A DNA stretch of 64,000 nucleotides from a virus. Below are positions 42,280 through 51,829 of this stretch, piece by piece. Position 1 is the first letter of the stretch. Each line of letters opens with the position of its first letter. A program made the translations under genes and the position numbers. The notes under the pieces are model-generated. The model was not told the origin of the DNA, searched no databases, and saw nothing but the letters and a program-made list of their open reading frames with translations. The DNA lies in IMG/VR virus record IMGVR_UViG_3300036791_001907, positions 62,001 through 126,000 of that record. The stretch is one strand, 5' to 3'.

Positions 42280-42473
42280 CGGGTTTCGCGAAGGGCCTGT
42301 TCCTGGGTTTCCCCGAGGCGGATTCGCGTGAGGACTTCTTCCCGGTGGACGGGGATCTCACGAGGTGCCTCGATACCGATCCTGGCCTTGTCGCCTCGGA
42401 CCTGGACGAGGGTGAGAACAATGTCATCGTTGATGACGATCTTTTCGCCGATCTTTCGCGTCAGCACCAACAT
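42270..42473 (-). CDS. csrA: CsrA/RsmA-type RNA-binding regulator
   Basis: 67 residues from ATG 42473, preceded by GGGAGG on the minus strand. MLVLTRKIGEKIVINDDIVL, TLVQVRGDKARIGIEAPREI, PVHREEVLTRI is almost the textbook CsrA fold, including the conserved LTRK start and the IGIEAPxxxxVxREE segment used for RNA contact. CsrA dimers bind GGA motifs in mRNA leaders and block or stabilise messages. Single minus-strand gene between the glycosylation and recombination clusters. It could rewire host carbon and motility control or regulate phage messages; no GGA-repeat sponge RNA was identified. Confidence 0.95.
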   Translation of the reverse strand: MLVLTRKIGEKIVINDDIVLTLVQVRGDKARIGIEAPREIPVHREEVLTRIRLGETQEQALRETRQP

Positions 42474-42608
42474 GAACACCTCCCTGCGAAACATCCATGG
42501 TCCATCCCTGCTGGGAAGGCGCCATCCACGGCGGCGCCTCTATCAGGCCCAACACGGGGCTGGTTCCTCATGGTCGCCGGGGAGTGGGCAAACTGTCAAG
42601 GAGCCCTG

Positions 42609-42905
42609 ATGGCTTCCACCATTTTCGATTCGCTATGGGACGAGGCCTTCGATCGCGAAGGCGAGCTTGTCTGTCACGCGGCTGAGCTGGCGCAGCTCTA
42701 CAAGATCTCGAGCGCCATGGAGTCGATCCGGCTGGCCCAGCTGTTCCAGGCGTCGGGTCAGCCGTTCTTCGAGCACTGCGAAGCCATCGTACGGGCGCGG
42801 CAGGAGCGCAAACTGAAGCGTGTCAGGCGGCGCTATCATCTGGACGAGCAGCAGATGACGCTGCTCCGGCAACTGCTCGCCAAGGCGACGAAAGGATGGC
42901 AATGA
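42609..42905 (+). CDS. Small helical protein
   Basis: 98 residues from ATG 42609 (AAGGAG upstream). Entirely helical: LVCHAAELAQLYKISSAMES, IRLAQLFQASGQPFFEHCEA, then a basic helix RARQERKLKRVRRRYHLDEQ. Its stop overlaps the start of the Mre11-like gene as ATGA, so it belongs to the recombination operon. Confidence 0.65.
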   Translation: MASTIFDSLWDEAFDREGELVCHAAELAQLYKISSAMESIRLAQLFQASGQPFFEHCEAIVRARQERKLKRVRRRYHLDEQQMTLLRQLLAKATKGWQ

Positions 42906-44023
42906 CCAACATGAATTCTGAGTCTCCATCAATTGTTTTCACGGCGGACCTCCACTTTGATGAGACCGGCGCCTGGAAGCACCGGGGGATCACGGGCGAT
43001 GCCTGTGACTCATTTGCGCAGATCGTCGACTTCTGCTGCGCACACCAGGCGGGCGTCCTGGCCCTGGGCGGCGACATCGTGGACCGGCCGAGCACGAAGC
43101 AAAGGACGGTCAAGTTTCTCTGCGACCAGATCGACCTCCTTCAGGGGGCCGGAGTCCAGGTCATCTACATCCTCGGCCAGCATGACGGTCGCGAGGAATG
43201 GCCGTCGCTCCATCCCAATGCGATCCACCTTCACGGCAGGGCCTATGACGTGGATGAGTTCACGATCTGCGGGCTCGATCATTACCGCCGGCCTGGTGAG
43301 TTCCTGGCGGCGTACGCCGCCCTTCAGGTCCCGCCCGGATCGTTCCTGCTCTGCCATCAGGGATGGCGCGAGCTGATGGGCGGCAAGGAGGAGCTGATGC
43401 TGGCCGATCTGCCGTTTGCGCTCGACCTGCTGTGCGGCGACTACCACGACCACTGCACCCGGCATTACAAGGCCCGAGATGGGTCGCATGGTATCCTCCT
43501 GTCGCCCGGCTCGACGCACGCCCGGGACGTGACGGAGGAGAATGGCAAGCAGTTTTTCGCCATCTACCGCGGCACCGCGACCCCGTATGCCTACCGTTCG
43601 ATCAGTCTGCGGACCCGGCCGGTGCAGCGCTACTGGATCAGGACCGTGGCGGAGGCTGATGCATTTCTGGCCCGGCAGGACCTGCCCCTGGACGGCACGG
43701 GCCTGGAACGCGCCGTGATCGATGTCTCCTTCTACAGCGACATCGACGGCTTTGCCGCGCAGCTCGAGCGCGCGCTGGCGACGCGGTGTCACCTGTTCCT
43801 GAAGCCACGGGACCGCCGCCGCGAGGAGCGGACTCCGTCAGCCGTGGCCCGGCGAACCATTGCCGATCGCGGTCTGGCGGGCGCCGTCGACCTGGTGTGT
43901 GAACCCGGTCCGGTGCGGGACTCGGCGAAGCGGCTGCTCGAGGCGATCGATGCCGGTGCCGAGCTGGCGGTCATGAGAAAGGAATTCTACGACTCGACGG
44001 ATAGCGGATCGCGAGGAGGTTGA
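42902..44023 (+). CDS. sbcD: Mre11/SbcD-like nuclease
   Basis: 373 residues from ATG 42902. Phosphoesterase motifs in order: FTADLHFDE (DxH), LALGGDIVDRP (GD), YILGQHDGRE in place of GNHD, LLCHQGWRE (His), and LLCGDYHDHC in place of GHxH. With the Rad50-like ATPase encoded immediately downstream it should open and trim DNA ends in recombination-dependent replication. The GQHD substitution (Gln for Asn) is unusual for the metal-ligand position. The C-terminal 120 residues would carry the Rad50-binding part. Confidence 0.85.
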   Translation: MTNMNSESPSIVFTADLHFDETGAWKHRGITGDACDSFAQIVDFCCAHQAGVLALGGDIVDRPSTKQRTVKFLCDQIDLLQGAGVQVIYILGQHDGREEWPSLHPNAIHLHGRAYDVDEFTICGLDHYRRPGEFLAAYAALQVPPGSFLLCHQGWRELMGGKEELMLADLPFALDLLCGDYHDHCTRHYKARDGSHGILLSPGSTHARDVTEENGKQFFAIYRGTATPYAYRSISLRTRPVQRYWIRTVAEADAFLARQDLPLDGTGLERAVIDVSFYSDIDGFAAQLERALATRCHLFLKPRDRRREERTPSAVARRTIADRGLAGAVDLVCEPGPVRDSAKRLLEAIDAGAELAVMRKEFYDSTDSGSRGG

Positions 44024-46156
44024 ATGAACCTGCGACGACTCGTGCTGGAGAACATCTGCCAGCACCAGTGTCTGGAACACGTCTGGCACCGCGGCCTCAA
44101 CGGCATCGTGGGCCCCAATGGCTCGGGCAAGAGCAACATCATCAAGACGATCCGGTTCGCCATCACCGGGCAGTTCGATAACGCCGGCACCAAGGCGGAG
44201 AACATCTGCCAGCTGGCCGGCGACAAGTCCCGGTCGCGTACCGTGCTCGACTTCGAGCACAACGGGGTCGAGGTCGAGGTCGTCCGGGTGCTCCGCCGCG
44301 GGGTCTCGAGCTGCCGGATCGGCGGCGGCAAGCCGATCGATGGCGACAATGCGGTGACGGCGGCCGTGCTGGATCTGCTGGGCGTGGACCAGCGGATCTT
44401 CTCCGAGTACATCTTCGTTCCCCAGCGGCGGATGGCCGCATTCATCGACGAGACGCCCGGCGAGCGCAACAAGACCTTCGGCCAGCTCTTCGATCTGGCG
44501 CGGGCCGAGGCCATCTACCGGCTGCTGGAGACCGAGGTCAAGCGGGTCAACCCGGCGCCCCCCAACCCCGAGATCGAGTCCCTGCGGGGGCGTGTCGCCG
44601 ACGGCCGGAAGCGGCGGAGCGAACTCACGGCCGCGATCGCCAGGGGGCAAGCCGCGCTCCAGCAGTTGAACCCGGCGGCAGCCCGGGCGCTGATTGACCG
44701 CGCCGAGGGGTGGCGGAGTGGTCAGGCGGCCGTCGCGACCCTGGCCCATGAAGTCGACGAGCTGGCGGCCGATCTGGAAGCCAGGCAGGCGGACCTGCGA
44801 GTGGCCGAGGCCGCGCAGGCTGAGCTCGAGCAGGCCAGGACTGCGGCCGCCGCGGATATCGATGCGGCCTACGTGGCGCTGGCCGGATGGGATGCGGTCA
44901 AGAAGCATCGAGAGCAACTGGAGGAAGTCGAGATTCGCCAGCATGCGCTGGATGCCGAGCCGGCGGCGCATCCCGAGCCGCAGCCACCGGAGAATTATCC
45001 AGGCGTGCCACAGTCACAGAACCGGATTGCCAAGCTGGGCCATGAGATCCGCATGCGGGACGAGCTGCTGAAATGGTTCAAGGACGAGCCCGAGAACTGT
45101 CCCACCTGCGGCGCCAGGACTGATGTGATCCTGAAGAAGGCGGCGGTTTACAAGACCGAGCTGCCGGACCTGAAACGGGCGCTCAAGGAGGCACAGCAGC
45201 TCGAGGAGACGTACGCGGACTACGGCCGGAAGCATGCGAAGTGGCAGTACTGGTCCCAGGATCACACGCAGCGCTGTAGCGCGCTGGCGCTGGACCAGGC
45301 CCGGCTTGTCGCCGGCAACGGCGCGGTTCCGGATGCCGATGAGGCGGCCTGTCTCGCACTGGTGAGTGCCGGGGAGGAGCTGGAGCGGGCCATTGACGAT
45401 GCTGCGATCCGGATCGATCAGCTCCGCCAGGAGGAGAACCGCTGGGCCGGCAAGCTCGATGAGGTCAGCCAGAAGCACCTCCAGGCCCAGAAGGCGCTGG
45501 GCGCGGCCCCGGATCCGGCCGCGGTGGCGGCGGCCAGGGCCGACCTGGAACGGGCCGAGCCGATCAGCCAGGCCGTGATCCGGGCCGAGGGCGAGGTGGG
45601 TGCTGTCGTCACCAGCCTGGCGGCCGATGAGGACATGCTCGGACGGCTCGAGACCGCCGAGCGCACGGCCGAGACCGACCGGTTGTGGGTTTACCACCTG
45701 GGCGAGATTCGCAAGGTCATGCATCACGATCGTCTGCCCAAGATCGTGGCGGAGAACTACCTGGAGATCCTTGCCGATGATACCAACGAGCTGCTTGACT
45801 CCTTCGATACGGACTTCCGCGTGAGCCTGGGCGCGGGCCTGAATTTTCTGGCGACGTTCCTCCATGGCGCCTATGCCGGCACGGTTTCGCCGGCGCAGCG
45901 GCTCAGCGAGGGCCAGAAGGTCCTCCTTGCCCTGGCCTTCCGGGTCGCTGTAAACTCCCTGTTCGCAGGCACAGCCGGACTGTTGTGTCTGGATGAACCG
46001 ACCGAGTCGCTGGATGAAAGGAACCTGGAATGCCTGGAGGTGGCGATCGGCAAGATGCGCGATCTCTCCGAAAGCCGGGGCATTCAGTGTCTGCTCGTGA
46101 CCCACGAGCCGTCATTCGAGGTTCTTTTCGATGGCGTCCTGCGGCTGGCCGGATGA
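44024..46156 (+). CDS. sbcC: Rad50/SbcC-like ATPase
   Basis: 710 residues, starting directly after the sbcD stop. Walker A GIVGPNGSGKSNIIK near residue 30; a long coiled-coil on each side of a zinc hook ENCPTCGA near residue 358; ABC signature RLSEGQKVLLALAF near 627; Walker B GLLCLDEPTESLDERN near 655. It has the size of phage SbcC/gp46 proteins (T4 gp46 about 560; cellular SbcC about 1000). Works as a DNA-end clamp with the Mre11-like partner. Confidence 0.93.
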   Translation: MNLRRLVLENICQHQCLEHVWHRGLNGIVGPNGSGKSNIIKTIRFAITGQFDNAGTKAENICQLAGDKSRSRTVLDFEHNGVEVEVVRVLRRGVSSCRIGGGKPIDGDNAVTAAVLDLLGVDQRIFSEYIFVPQRRMAAFIDETPGERNKTFGQLFDLARAEAIYRLLETEVKRVNPAPPNPEIESLRGRVADGRKRRSELTAAIARGQAALQQLNPAAARALIDRAEGWRSGQAAVATLAHEVDELAADLEARQADLRVAEAAQAELEQARTAAAADIDAAYVALAGWDAVKKHREQLEEVEIRQHALDAEPAAHPEPQPPENYPGVPQSQNRIAKLGHEIRMRDELLKWFKDEPENCPTCGARTDVILKKAAVYKTELPDLKRALKEAQQLEETYADYGRKHAKWQYWSQDHTQRCSALALDQARLVAGNGAVPDADEAACLALVSAGEELERAIDDAAIRIDQLRQEENRWAGKLDEVSQKHLQAQKALGAAPDPAAVAAARADLERAEPISQAVIRAEGEVGAVVTSLAADEDMLGRLETAERTAETDRLWVYHLGEIRKVMHHDRLPKIVAENYLEILADDTNELLDSFDTDFRVSLGAGLNFLATFLHGAYAGTVSPAQRLSEGQKVLLALAFRVAVNSLFAGTAGLLCLDEPTESLDERNLECLEVAIGKMRDLSESRGIQCLLVTHEPSFEVLFDGVLRLAG

Positions 46157-46187
46157 ATCTCATCGCCTTCAACCGGAGGAGATTCTC

Positions 46188-47219
46188 ATGTCCACACCGG
46201 TGGTCCTCGAAGATCAGGTTCTCAAGATGCACACGGCCAGGGACGGCCTTGTGTGGTATGTGGACGGCGGCCGCGATGCCGTCAACACCCACGCACCTAT
46301 TGAGGACTTTCTCGAGGACAGTGCCTGTCAGCGCGCGCGCCACGTCAGGATGGTCGGGAGTTCTGGGAATGCCAGGGCCCTGTGCGTGATGTACTGTCGC
46401 AAGCTTCGTGGCTTGCTGCTTCGTCTTGAGGTCGCCAGTCCGGCCGTGATCGGCCGGACCCGCGCCGAGCGCGCTGATCCGCGGCTGATGCTGGTGCGGA
46501 TCCGGGACTCAGCCGCCGATGGTTTGAACCCGGCCATGGGCGGCTGGCACGAGTTCGACCGCGACGACTACAACGCGTACACCCTTGCGGCTTTTGAGGC
46601 CAGTGACTATCCGAGCCGCGCCGCGCATGATATCCGCCAGTCTGAACTCAAGCGCCATCCGGCGTGGCCGGCGCTATCGTTCATCTGGCATCTCGATCGG
46701 GAGAAGCTGGCGCAGTTGCTGGGGATCGTTCTGGATCCGCGCTGGTACGTGTCGCTGCGCGCGCCGCGGCACGGCGGCGACATGATCCCCTATCACGATG
46801 ATGCGGCCAAGCTGCACGCCTACCTGGGCCTCGATCCGCGGACGATGGCCGGGGTGCTCGGGTTCTGCACCGAGAATAGCGCGACGGCACGCTGCCGGCT
46901 GGTGCTCGAGACCTGGTCGGGCACCGGCGTGCCAGCACCGGCCGAACAGGAGCAGCCCGCCTGCTTCCTCTGGCGTCGTTACCGCCGGGAAGATGGTCCG
47001 GTCAAGGGGGCGCTGCGGGCGAGCCAGATGTTCGTCGACTATCTGCGACTGGTCTGGCTCGATGCGCTCTACTGTGATCATGTCCGGGGCCGGCCAGCGG
47101 CGCCAGGCAAGCGTCCCTTCCAGGAAGGCTTGTTCGCGCCGGATCACTTCTTCTCGCACGCTGAAGAAGCAGCGGCGTACACGCAGCACAGGAATACCAT
47201 TGCGGGTCAGGGCGCTTGA
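46188..47219 (+). CDS. Hypothetical protein
   Basis: 343 residues from ATG 46188 (GGAGGAG upstream). Contains RHVRMVGSSGNARALCVMYC, MGGWHEFDRDDYNAYTLAAF, LSFIWHLDREKLAQLLGIVL and SQMFVDYLRLVWLDALYCDH. Mixed alpha/beta without recognisable catalytic motifs. It sits between sbcC and a gene related to the 755 family, and a perfect 17-bp palindrome follows 5 nt after its stop. Confidence 0.7.
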   Translation: MSTPVVLEDQVLKMHTARDGLVWYVDGGRDAVNTHAPIEDFLEDSACQRARHVRMVGSSGNARALCVMYCRKLRGLLLRLEVASPAVIGRTRAERADPRLMLVRIRDSAADGLNPAMGGWHEFDRDDYNAYTLAAFEASDYPSRAAHDIRQSELKRHPAWPALSFIWHLDREKLAQLLGIVLDPRWYVSLRAPRHGGDMIPYHDDAAKLHAYLGLDPRTMAGVLGFCTENSATARCRLVLETWSGTGVPAPAEQEQPACFLWRRYRREDGPVKGALRASQMFVDYLRLVWLDALYCDHVRGRPAAPGKRPFQEGLFAPDHFFSHAEEAAAYTQHRNTIAGQGA

Positions 47220-47224
47220 CCGGG

Positions 47225-47241
47225 CGTTACGCTGCGTAACG
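47225..47241. promoter_or_regulatory. 17-bp palindrome, site 4 (perfect)
   Basis: CGTTACGCTGCGTAACG, a perfect dyad with a T at the centre instead of A. It lies 5 nt after the stop of the 46188 gene and just upstream of GGGAGG and the GTG start at 47266. The central base differs while both arms are conserved, as expected of a protein-binding dyad. Confidence 0.75.
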
Positions 47242-47265
47242 GCGCGCCAGGGCGGGAGGATCTGC

Positions 47266-47808
47266 GTGCAAGAGGTCAAGATCCTGCTCCGCTTTACCAT
47301 CCCCTGTCTCGGCGCGGACAAGCGCTTCCGCGAGGGCCTGGGGACCGTGTTCTGCTTCCCGCGGACGCCCGACGGCCAAGTGCTGTTCCATCAGACCTGG
47401 TGGCGTGCTATTGTGACCCATGCTGCCAGGGTCAAGAATATCCCGACGACGATCATCAAAAAGATCGAATGGTCGCCGGCAATTGACGGCAGTCCACGGC
47501 TCTGGCAGCGCTATATTCATGAGCCGAACCGGCCCGAGAACACACGGGCCCGCTACGCCCAGCATGAGGCATTCCTGCCGGGGCGGGTCATCGGAGTCGA
47601 GTGTATCTTGCCGGTCGATCTTGCGGTCAGCACATTTGCGGCATTGATGGAAGTGGCAGGCAAGTTTCGCGGCATCTCGCCCTACAAGCCGGGCGAGTAT
47701 GGCCGGTTCACTGTCGTATCGGTTCAGGCCGCCGGGAGGGGTATTCCGGAGAGCGACGTGCTGGAAAGCAGCGAGCCCGCCGGAGGGCCATCCGACGGGT
47801 TCGCCTGA
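47266..47808 (+). CDS. Conserved phage protein, paralogue of the 755 gene
   Basis: 180 residues from GTG 47266, 6 nt after GGAGG. FHQTWWRAIVTHAARVKNI, KIEWSPAIDG, then LPVDLAVSTFAALMEVAGKF and GEYGRFTVVSV share the architecture of the 755 product (helix, AG(F/K)xxGI, GxxGxFxV). Being inside the recombination cluster, between sbcC and a helicase, it supports a role of this family in DNA metabolism. Directly downstream of a perfect 17-bp palindrome. Confidence 0.75.
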   Translation: MQEVKILLRFTIPCLGADKRFREGLGTVFCFPRTPDGQVLFHQTWWRAIVTHAARVKNIPTTIIKKIEWSPAIDGSPRLWQRYIHEPNRPENTRARYAQHEAFLPGRVIGVECILPVDLAVSTFAALMEVAGKFRGISPYKPGEYGRFTVVSVQAAGRGIPESDVLESSEPAGGPSDGFA

Positions 47809-47835
47809 GTTGATCCCGAAGATCAGGGTTCTCAC

Positions 47836-47913
47836 ATGCCACTCGAAGTTTACAGGGCCCAAACCGCCCTGACAAGCCCCCTTGCGCAGCTTGCTGCGGG
47901 AGGGGCGCGATGA
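47836..47913 (+). CDS. Possible 25-residue peptide coupled to the helicase gene
   Basis: ATG 47836 to TGA 47911-47913, sequence beginning MPLEVYRAQTALTSPLAQ. Its stop overlaps the helicase start as ATGA, and GGGAGG inside it serves the helicase. It could be a leader peptide or simply a chance frame. Confidence 0.35.
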   Translation: MPLEVYRAQTALTSPLAQLAAGGAR

Positions 47914-49451
47914 CGACCCAGTCATCCCGGGCATTGCTGGTCCGCAATGGCAATGCACTTTACCTGGCCAGCCAGCTCGATGTTCCGCTGCCTGCTGCGG
48001 TCTACGCGACCCTGACCCAGCACATGCAGTACCGCCACGTCACGCGGCTCTACGGCCGCGAGGCGTACGGCAAGACCCCCGGACAGCGGATCCGGGCTGA
48101 GCACCGCAGGCTCTTCAGCGTCGATACGCATGGTTGCCTGAATTTCCCGGCTGGCTACTACGACCGGGTCATGGTGCTTCTGGCCGGCATGGGCTATGAC
48201 GTCCGCTACGTCGACGACTCGCCCCGGTTCCCCCAGCAGCTGGAGTGGGACTGGAACAACCTGGAGGCATTCCAGTTCCGGCCCAAGCAGGAAGAGGCCC
48301 TGCGGCTGATCGAGACGGCCTACAAGGCCCGCCGCGGCGGGGTGATCGATGCGGCCGCCGGCTTCGGGAAGACTGAACTTTTTGCTGCTATCGGGATGCT
48401 GCTGCCCACCGCCCGGATCTTGATCTGCGTGAAGTCGACGGACAACGTGCAGAAGACGATCCGGATCCTGCTCAAGTACCTGCCCAAGCAGACTGTGGGT
48501 CAGCGCGGCGCCGGCCGGAGCAAGCAGGCGCGCATTACCGTGGCCACGGCGGCGTCTGTCGGCAACTATCAGGGTCCGGTGGACCTGTTCCTGGGCGATG
48601 AAGGGCATGAGCTCCTGGCCGAGACCTATGTCTCGGACATTGTCACGGTGACTCCCCAGGCGATCCGCTACAGTTTCACGGCCACCGTCGAGGGCCGGTC
48701 CGACAACTCCGACGCCCGCATGGAAGCCGTCTTCGGCAGAACCCTGTTCCAGCTCACCTACCCTGAAGCGGTTGCGCTGAAGTTGGTGGTACCCATCGAG
48801 GTCCGCTGGAAGCGGGTCATCATGGACCGGAACCCGGCGGCCGGGTTCGAGGGCGACACGGCGCGGAAGCGGCACGGGCTCTGGACCAACGTGTTCCGCA
48901 ACCACGACGTCGCGGCCACGGCATGGAAGCATTACGAACAGGACGATCAGGTCCTGGTCCTGGTCGACAAGATCGAGCATCTCTTGCATCTGGCCCGGCT
49001 GCTGCCCGACTTCGCGCTCTGCTACGGCAACATCGACGATGGCGACGAAGCCTACTACCGCAAACACGGGCTGCTGCCGCCGGGTTACAAGCCGCTGACG
49101 GTCGCGCGCCGCAAGCAGCTCCGCGAGGACTTCGAGAACGGCAAGATCCGCGGCGCCATTGCCACCGGCGTCTGGCGCCTGGGCGTGTCGTTCGATGCGC
49201 TGGCGGTGCTGATCTGGGCCGGCAGCGGATCATCCCCGATCGACGCCACTCAGGGCCCCTCGCGGGTCTCGCGGATCCATGGCGAGTCGGGCAAGGAATA
49301 CGGCATCGTTTATGACTTCAATGACGAGTTCGATGACCAGTTCCACAAGCAGGCCATGGCGCGGCGCCGCGTCTACAAGAAGCACGACTGGGCGCAGGTT
49401 GAGCCCCCCGGCGCCTTCGCGCAGGGCATCGCCCGGATGTTCTTTAGTTGA
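47910..49451 (+). CDS. SF2 DNA helicase (UvsW/RadD-like)
   Basis: 513 residues. Motif I GVIDAAAGFGKTEL near residue 148, motif II LFLGDEGHELL near 228 (DEGH), motif III YSFTATVEGR, motif V region GAIATGVWRLGVSFDALAVLI, motif VI QGPSRVSRIHG. The N-terminal 130 residues resemble the accessory domain of T4 UvsW. Motif VI has Ser where GRxxR usually has Gly. UvsW-type helicases unwind branched recombination intermediates and R-loops, fitting the neighbours sbcCD and recA-like. Confidence 0.85.
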   Translation: MTTQSSRALLVRNGNALYLASQLDVPLPAAVYATLTQHMQYRHVTRLYGREAYGKTPGQRIRAEHRRLFSVDTHGCLNFPAGYYDRVMVLLAGMGYDVRYVDDSPRFPQQLEWDWNNLEAFQFRPKQEEALRLIETAYKARRGGVIDAAAGFGKTELFAAIGMLLPTARILICVKSTDNVQKTIRILLKYLPKQTVGQRGAGRSKQARITVATAASVGNYQGPVDLFLGDEGHELLAETYVSDIVTVTPQAIRYSFTATVEGRSDNSDARMEAVFGRTLFQLTYPEAVALKLVVPIEVRWKRVIMDRNPAAGFEGDTARKRHGLWTNVFRNHDVAATAWKHYEQDDQVLVLVDKIEHLLHLARLLPDFALCYGNIDDGDEAYYRKHGLLPPGYKPLTVARRKQLREDFENGKIRGAIATGVWRLGVSFDALAVLIWAGSGSSPIDATQGPSRVSRIHGESGKEYGIVYDFNDEFDDQFHKQAMARRRVYKKHDWAQVEPPGAFAQGIARMFFS

Positions 49452-49466
49452 CAGGAGGGCCGGCCC

Positions 49467-50150
49467 ATGCCCGCACAGAAAACACCCAGGGCGCGCACGG
49501 ACGATCGCCACGATCTTTATGACATGGCCAACGCGGTGCGGACCTATTACATCCTGGAGTACCGCCGCCATGTCGAGTCCAAGCAGGGCGGTGCCCCCTG
49601 CACTTACGGGTGTCACCCCATTCCCCAGTGGGATGGCGGCGTCGACGCCGAGGGCCGGGTTCACGATCGGCCGATCTGGTTCGAGATCGTCCGCTATGCG
49701 CTGAGTCACGCGATCAACCCGATCCTGCTGGTCCGGGGCACGTTCCGGCAGTGGAGCAGCCGGCGGCCCCCCTTCCCCAACCAGTTCGCCAATGCGCTGT
49801 CGCTTCAGCGCGCGCGGGCGCTCACCGATCCGCCGGTCGTCTTCAGCGACAACCTCAAGCTGGAGGATCACCGGTTCAAGTCCGCGGTAACGCTCCATCA
49901 GCTCTACAACCACATGGACGTCGAGGCCGCGGCGCGGCGGGCGCTGCACGATCCGACCAACGATCTCTCGCCGCTCTACCGGTACTGCGTGGGCAAGCTG
50001 GGGGGCGCCGACGACGTGGCCGCGCGGTTCAAGCAGGAGGCATTCCGGATGTATGTCTTCGATCGTGAGACTTACGATGCCGCCTGGGGTGAGCGGATCC
50101 CCCAGGAGTTGCGCGCCGCCGCCAACCATTTCTACAACGAGGTGCTCTGA
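49467..50150 (+). CDS. Hypothetical protein
   Basis: 227 residues from ATG 49467 (CAGGAGG upstream). HDLYDMANAVRTYYILEYRR at the start, WFEIVRYALSHAINPILLVR, and NQFANALSLQRARAL. The stop overlaps the start of the helicase gene that follows, so it may be a loader or partner, but nothing in the sequence proves that. Confidence 0.65.
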   Translation: MPAQKTPRARTDDRHDLYDMANAVRTYYILEYRRHVESKQGGAPCTYGCHPIPQWDGGVDAEGRVHDRPIWFEIVRYALSHAINPILLVRGTFRQWSSRRPPFPNQFANALSLQRARALTDPPVVFSDNLKLEDHRFKSAVTLHQLYNHMDVEAAARRALHDPTNDLSPLYRYCVGKLGGADDVAARFKQEAFRMYVFDRETYDAAWGERIPQELRAAANHFYNEVL

Positions 50151-51829
50151 TGGCTGGAAAATTCGGGGGAGGCGGGATCCAGGACGAGCCGCGGATGACC
50201 CCGGCCGAGCTGGAGGAGCTCCTCATTCACATCATCAAGGTGCCCGCCGTCTACGCCGAGGCGCGGCGGTTCATCGGGAGCAGCGACTGGGATCCCCATT
50301 CCGAGCGGCATTACCGCATCATGGTCGATGGTCTTTTCAAGCTCGGCGACTCGAAGCTCTATCCGCTGGGCGAGATCCCTTACGTGGCGGTTCATACCGA
50401 GGTCCGCCGCGTCATGGACGACGACCCGATGCTCAAGGACGCGCCGCACATGATCGGCGACATCGTCGGCCGGCCCATGGATCATGATCCGTACAACGGA
50501 CTGCTGTACCAGGCATACCAGAGTGTTAATGAGGTGGATCTGAGTACGCAGTACGGGCTCGAGCTCCTGAAAAAGTTCTGCCGTGAGCGGCAGGTACTCG
50601 ACGGCATTCGCCGGGTGATCGACGGCGCCGGCGGCCGGAACATCACGGGCTTTGGCGCGCATCTGAGCAAGATCACGCTCCGGGACCGGGCCGTCGAGGC
50701 GATCGGCAGCGATCCCTTTCACCCGATGCTTCCCGCGGGCTGGGTGCCAACCACGATCGACACGACGCCGATCGGGATCAAGTGGGCCGACGATCTGATG
50801 GGCGGGCAGGCCCCGGGTGATGTCAACGGTCTTCTGGGGCCGTTCGGCGGCGGCAAAACCATGTTCGCGGTGCAGATGGCCGTGGAGCGGGCCCGGCTCT
50901 GCATGGCCTGGCACGTTCACGGCGACGCCGGCCACGAGCGGCTCCGCCAGGTGATCTTCGCGTCCTACGAGGAGGATGTTGATCGCGATATCCGGCCCCG
51001 GGTCATGTCCTGCGCCGGCCAGATCAAGAAGGCGACGCTGGAGGCGCTGCGCTCGATGGATCAGCTCAGCCGCAAGAACAAGCTCTTGCCTTATGAGCTG
51101 GCGATGTACGCGCAGATGAAGGTCGACGATCCGGAGCTGATGGACGGCGAGTACGAGCGGTTGCAGAAGGCCGACGCGCAGATCGGCAAGAACCTGCAAA
51201 TGATGGATATGCGCAAGGATGGCCGCGGGACGGGCTGGATCCCCGAGCTGACCAGCTACATCGAGCGGCATCAGGCTGAGCACGACTGGGCGATCGATAC
51301 GATCATCGTTGACTACACCAAGATCATGTGCCGCCGCCACCTGAAGGCGCAGGACAAGGATCCGGATCGGGCGCTGCGGCATCTGATCAATGAGACGCCG
51401 ATGATGGCCAAGATGGAGCTGGCCGAGCGGTTCAACTGCACCGTCTGGCTGCTCCAGCAGCTTTCCGGCGAGGCCAATACGCGGTCGCCGACGGCCAACC
51501 TGAGCCACGCCCATGCCGGCGAGGCGCGCGACTTCGCCGAGAACCTGGTGAGCTGCCTGGTCTTCGGCGTCAAGGACGGCCAGACCGGGCTCTGTCGCGT
51601 CTTCTACACCAAGGGGCGGCGGAGCGAGAACCAGGGCCTGGATACCCTGGTGTCCCTGGATGGCGGCTTCGGCCGCACGGTCGGCGCCACCGGCTGGAAG
51701 GTCGTCACTGGCCGGATCGTCCAGGCCAACCTTTACGATAAGATCCACGGCGAGCCGTTCAAGCAGGGTCCGGCCGCGCCGCCGATCGCCAGCTGGAACC
51801 CGTACATGGGTACGGAAGGAGATGAATGA
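50150..51829 (+). CDS. DnaB/RecA-fold replicative helicase
   Basis: 559 residues. Walker A LLGPFGGGKTMF near residue 230, EEDVDRDIRPR (DnaB-like Glu), Walker B TIIVDYTKIM near 384, and CTVWLLQQLSGEA as the sensor strand; SENQGLDTLVSLDGGF near the end. The N-terminal 200 residues are helical and may act as a hexamerisation collar. It is followed at once by the primase gene, so the two probably form the primosome. The middle has a long charged insertion (KKATLEALRSMDQLSRKNK). Confidence 0.82.
   Translation: MAGKFGGGGIQDEPRMTPAELEELLIHIIKVPAVYAEARRFIGSSDWDPHSERHYRIMVDGLFKLGDSKLYPLGEIPYVAVHTEVRRVMDDDPMLKDAPHMIGDIVGRPMDHDPYNGLLYQAYQSVNEVDLSTQYGLELLKKFCRERQVLDGIRRVIDGAGGRNITGFGAHLSKITLRDRAVEAIGSDPFHPMLPAGWVPTTIDTTPIGIKWADDLMGGQAPGDVNGLLGPFGGGKTMFAVQMAVERARLCMAWHVHGDAGHERLRQVIFASYEEDVDRDIRPRVMSCAGQIKKATLEALRSMDQLSRKNKLLPYELAMYAQMKVDDPELMDGEYERLQKADAQIGKNLQMMDMRKDGRGTGWIPELTSYIERHQAEHDWAIDTIIVDYTKIMCRRHLKAQDKDPDRALRHLINETPMMAKMELAERFNCTVWLLQQLSGEANTRSPTANLSHAHAGEARDFAENLVSCLVFGVKDGQTGLCRVFYTKGRRSENQGLDTLVSLDGGFGRTVGATGWKVVTGRIVQANLYDKIHGEPFKQGPAAPPIASWNPYMGTEGDE

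Noticed and set aside
42594-42599. TTGACA on the minus strand upstream of csrA as its promoter
   Set aside because: No acceptable -10 hexamer at 16-18 nt spacing.
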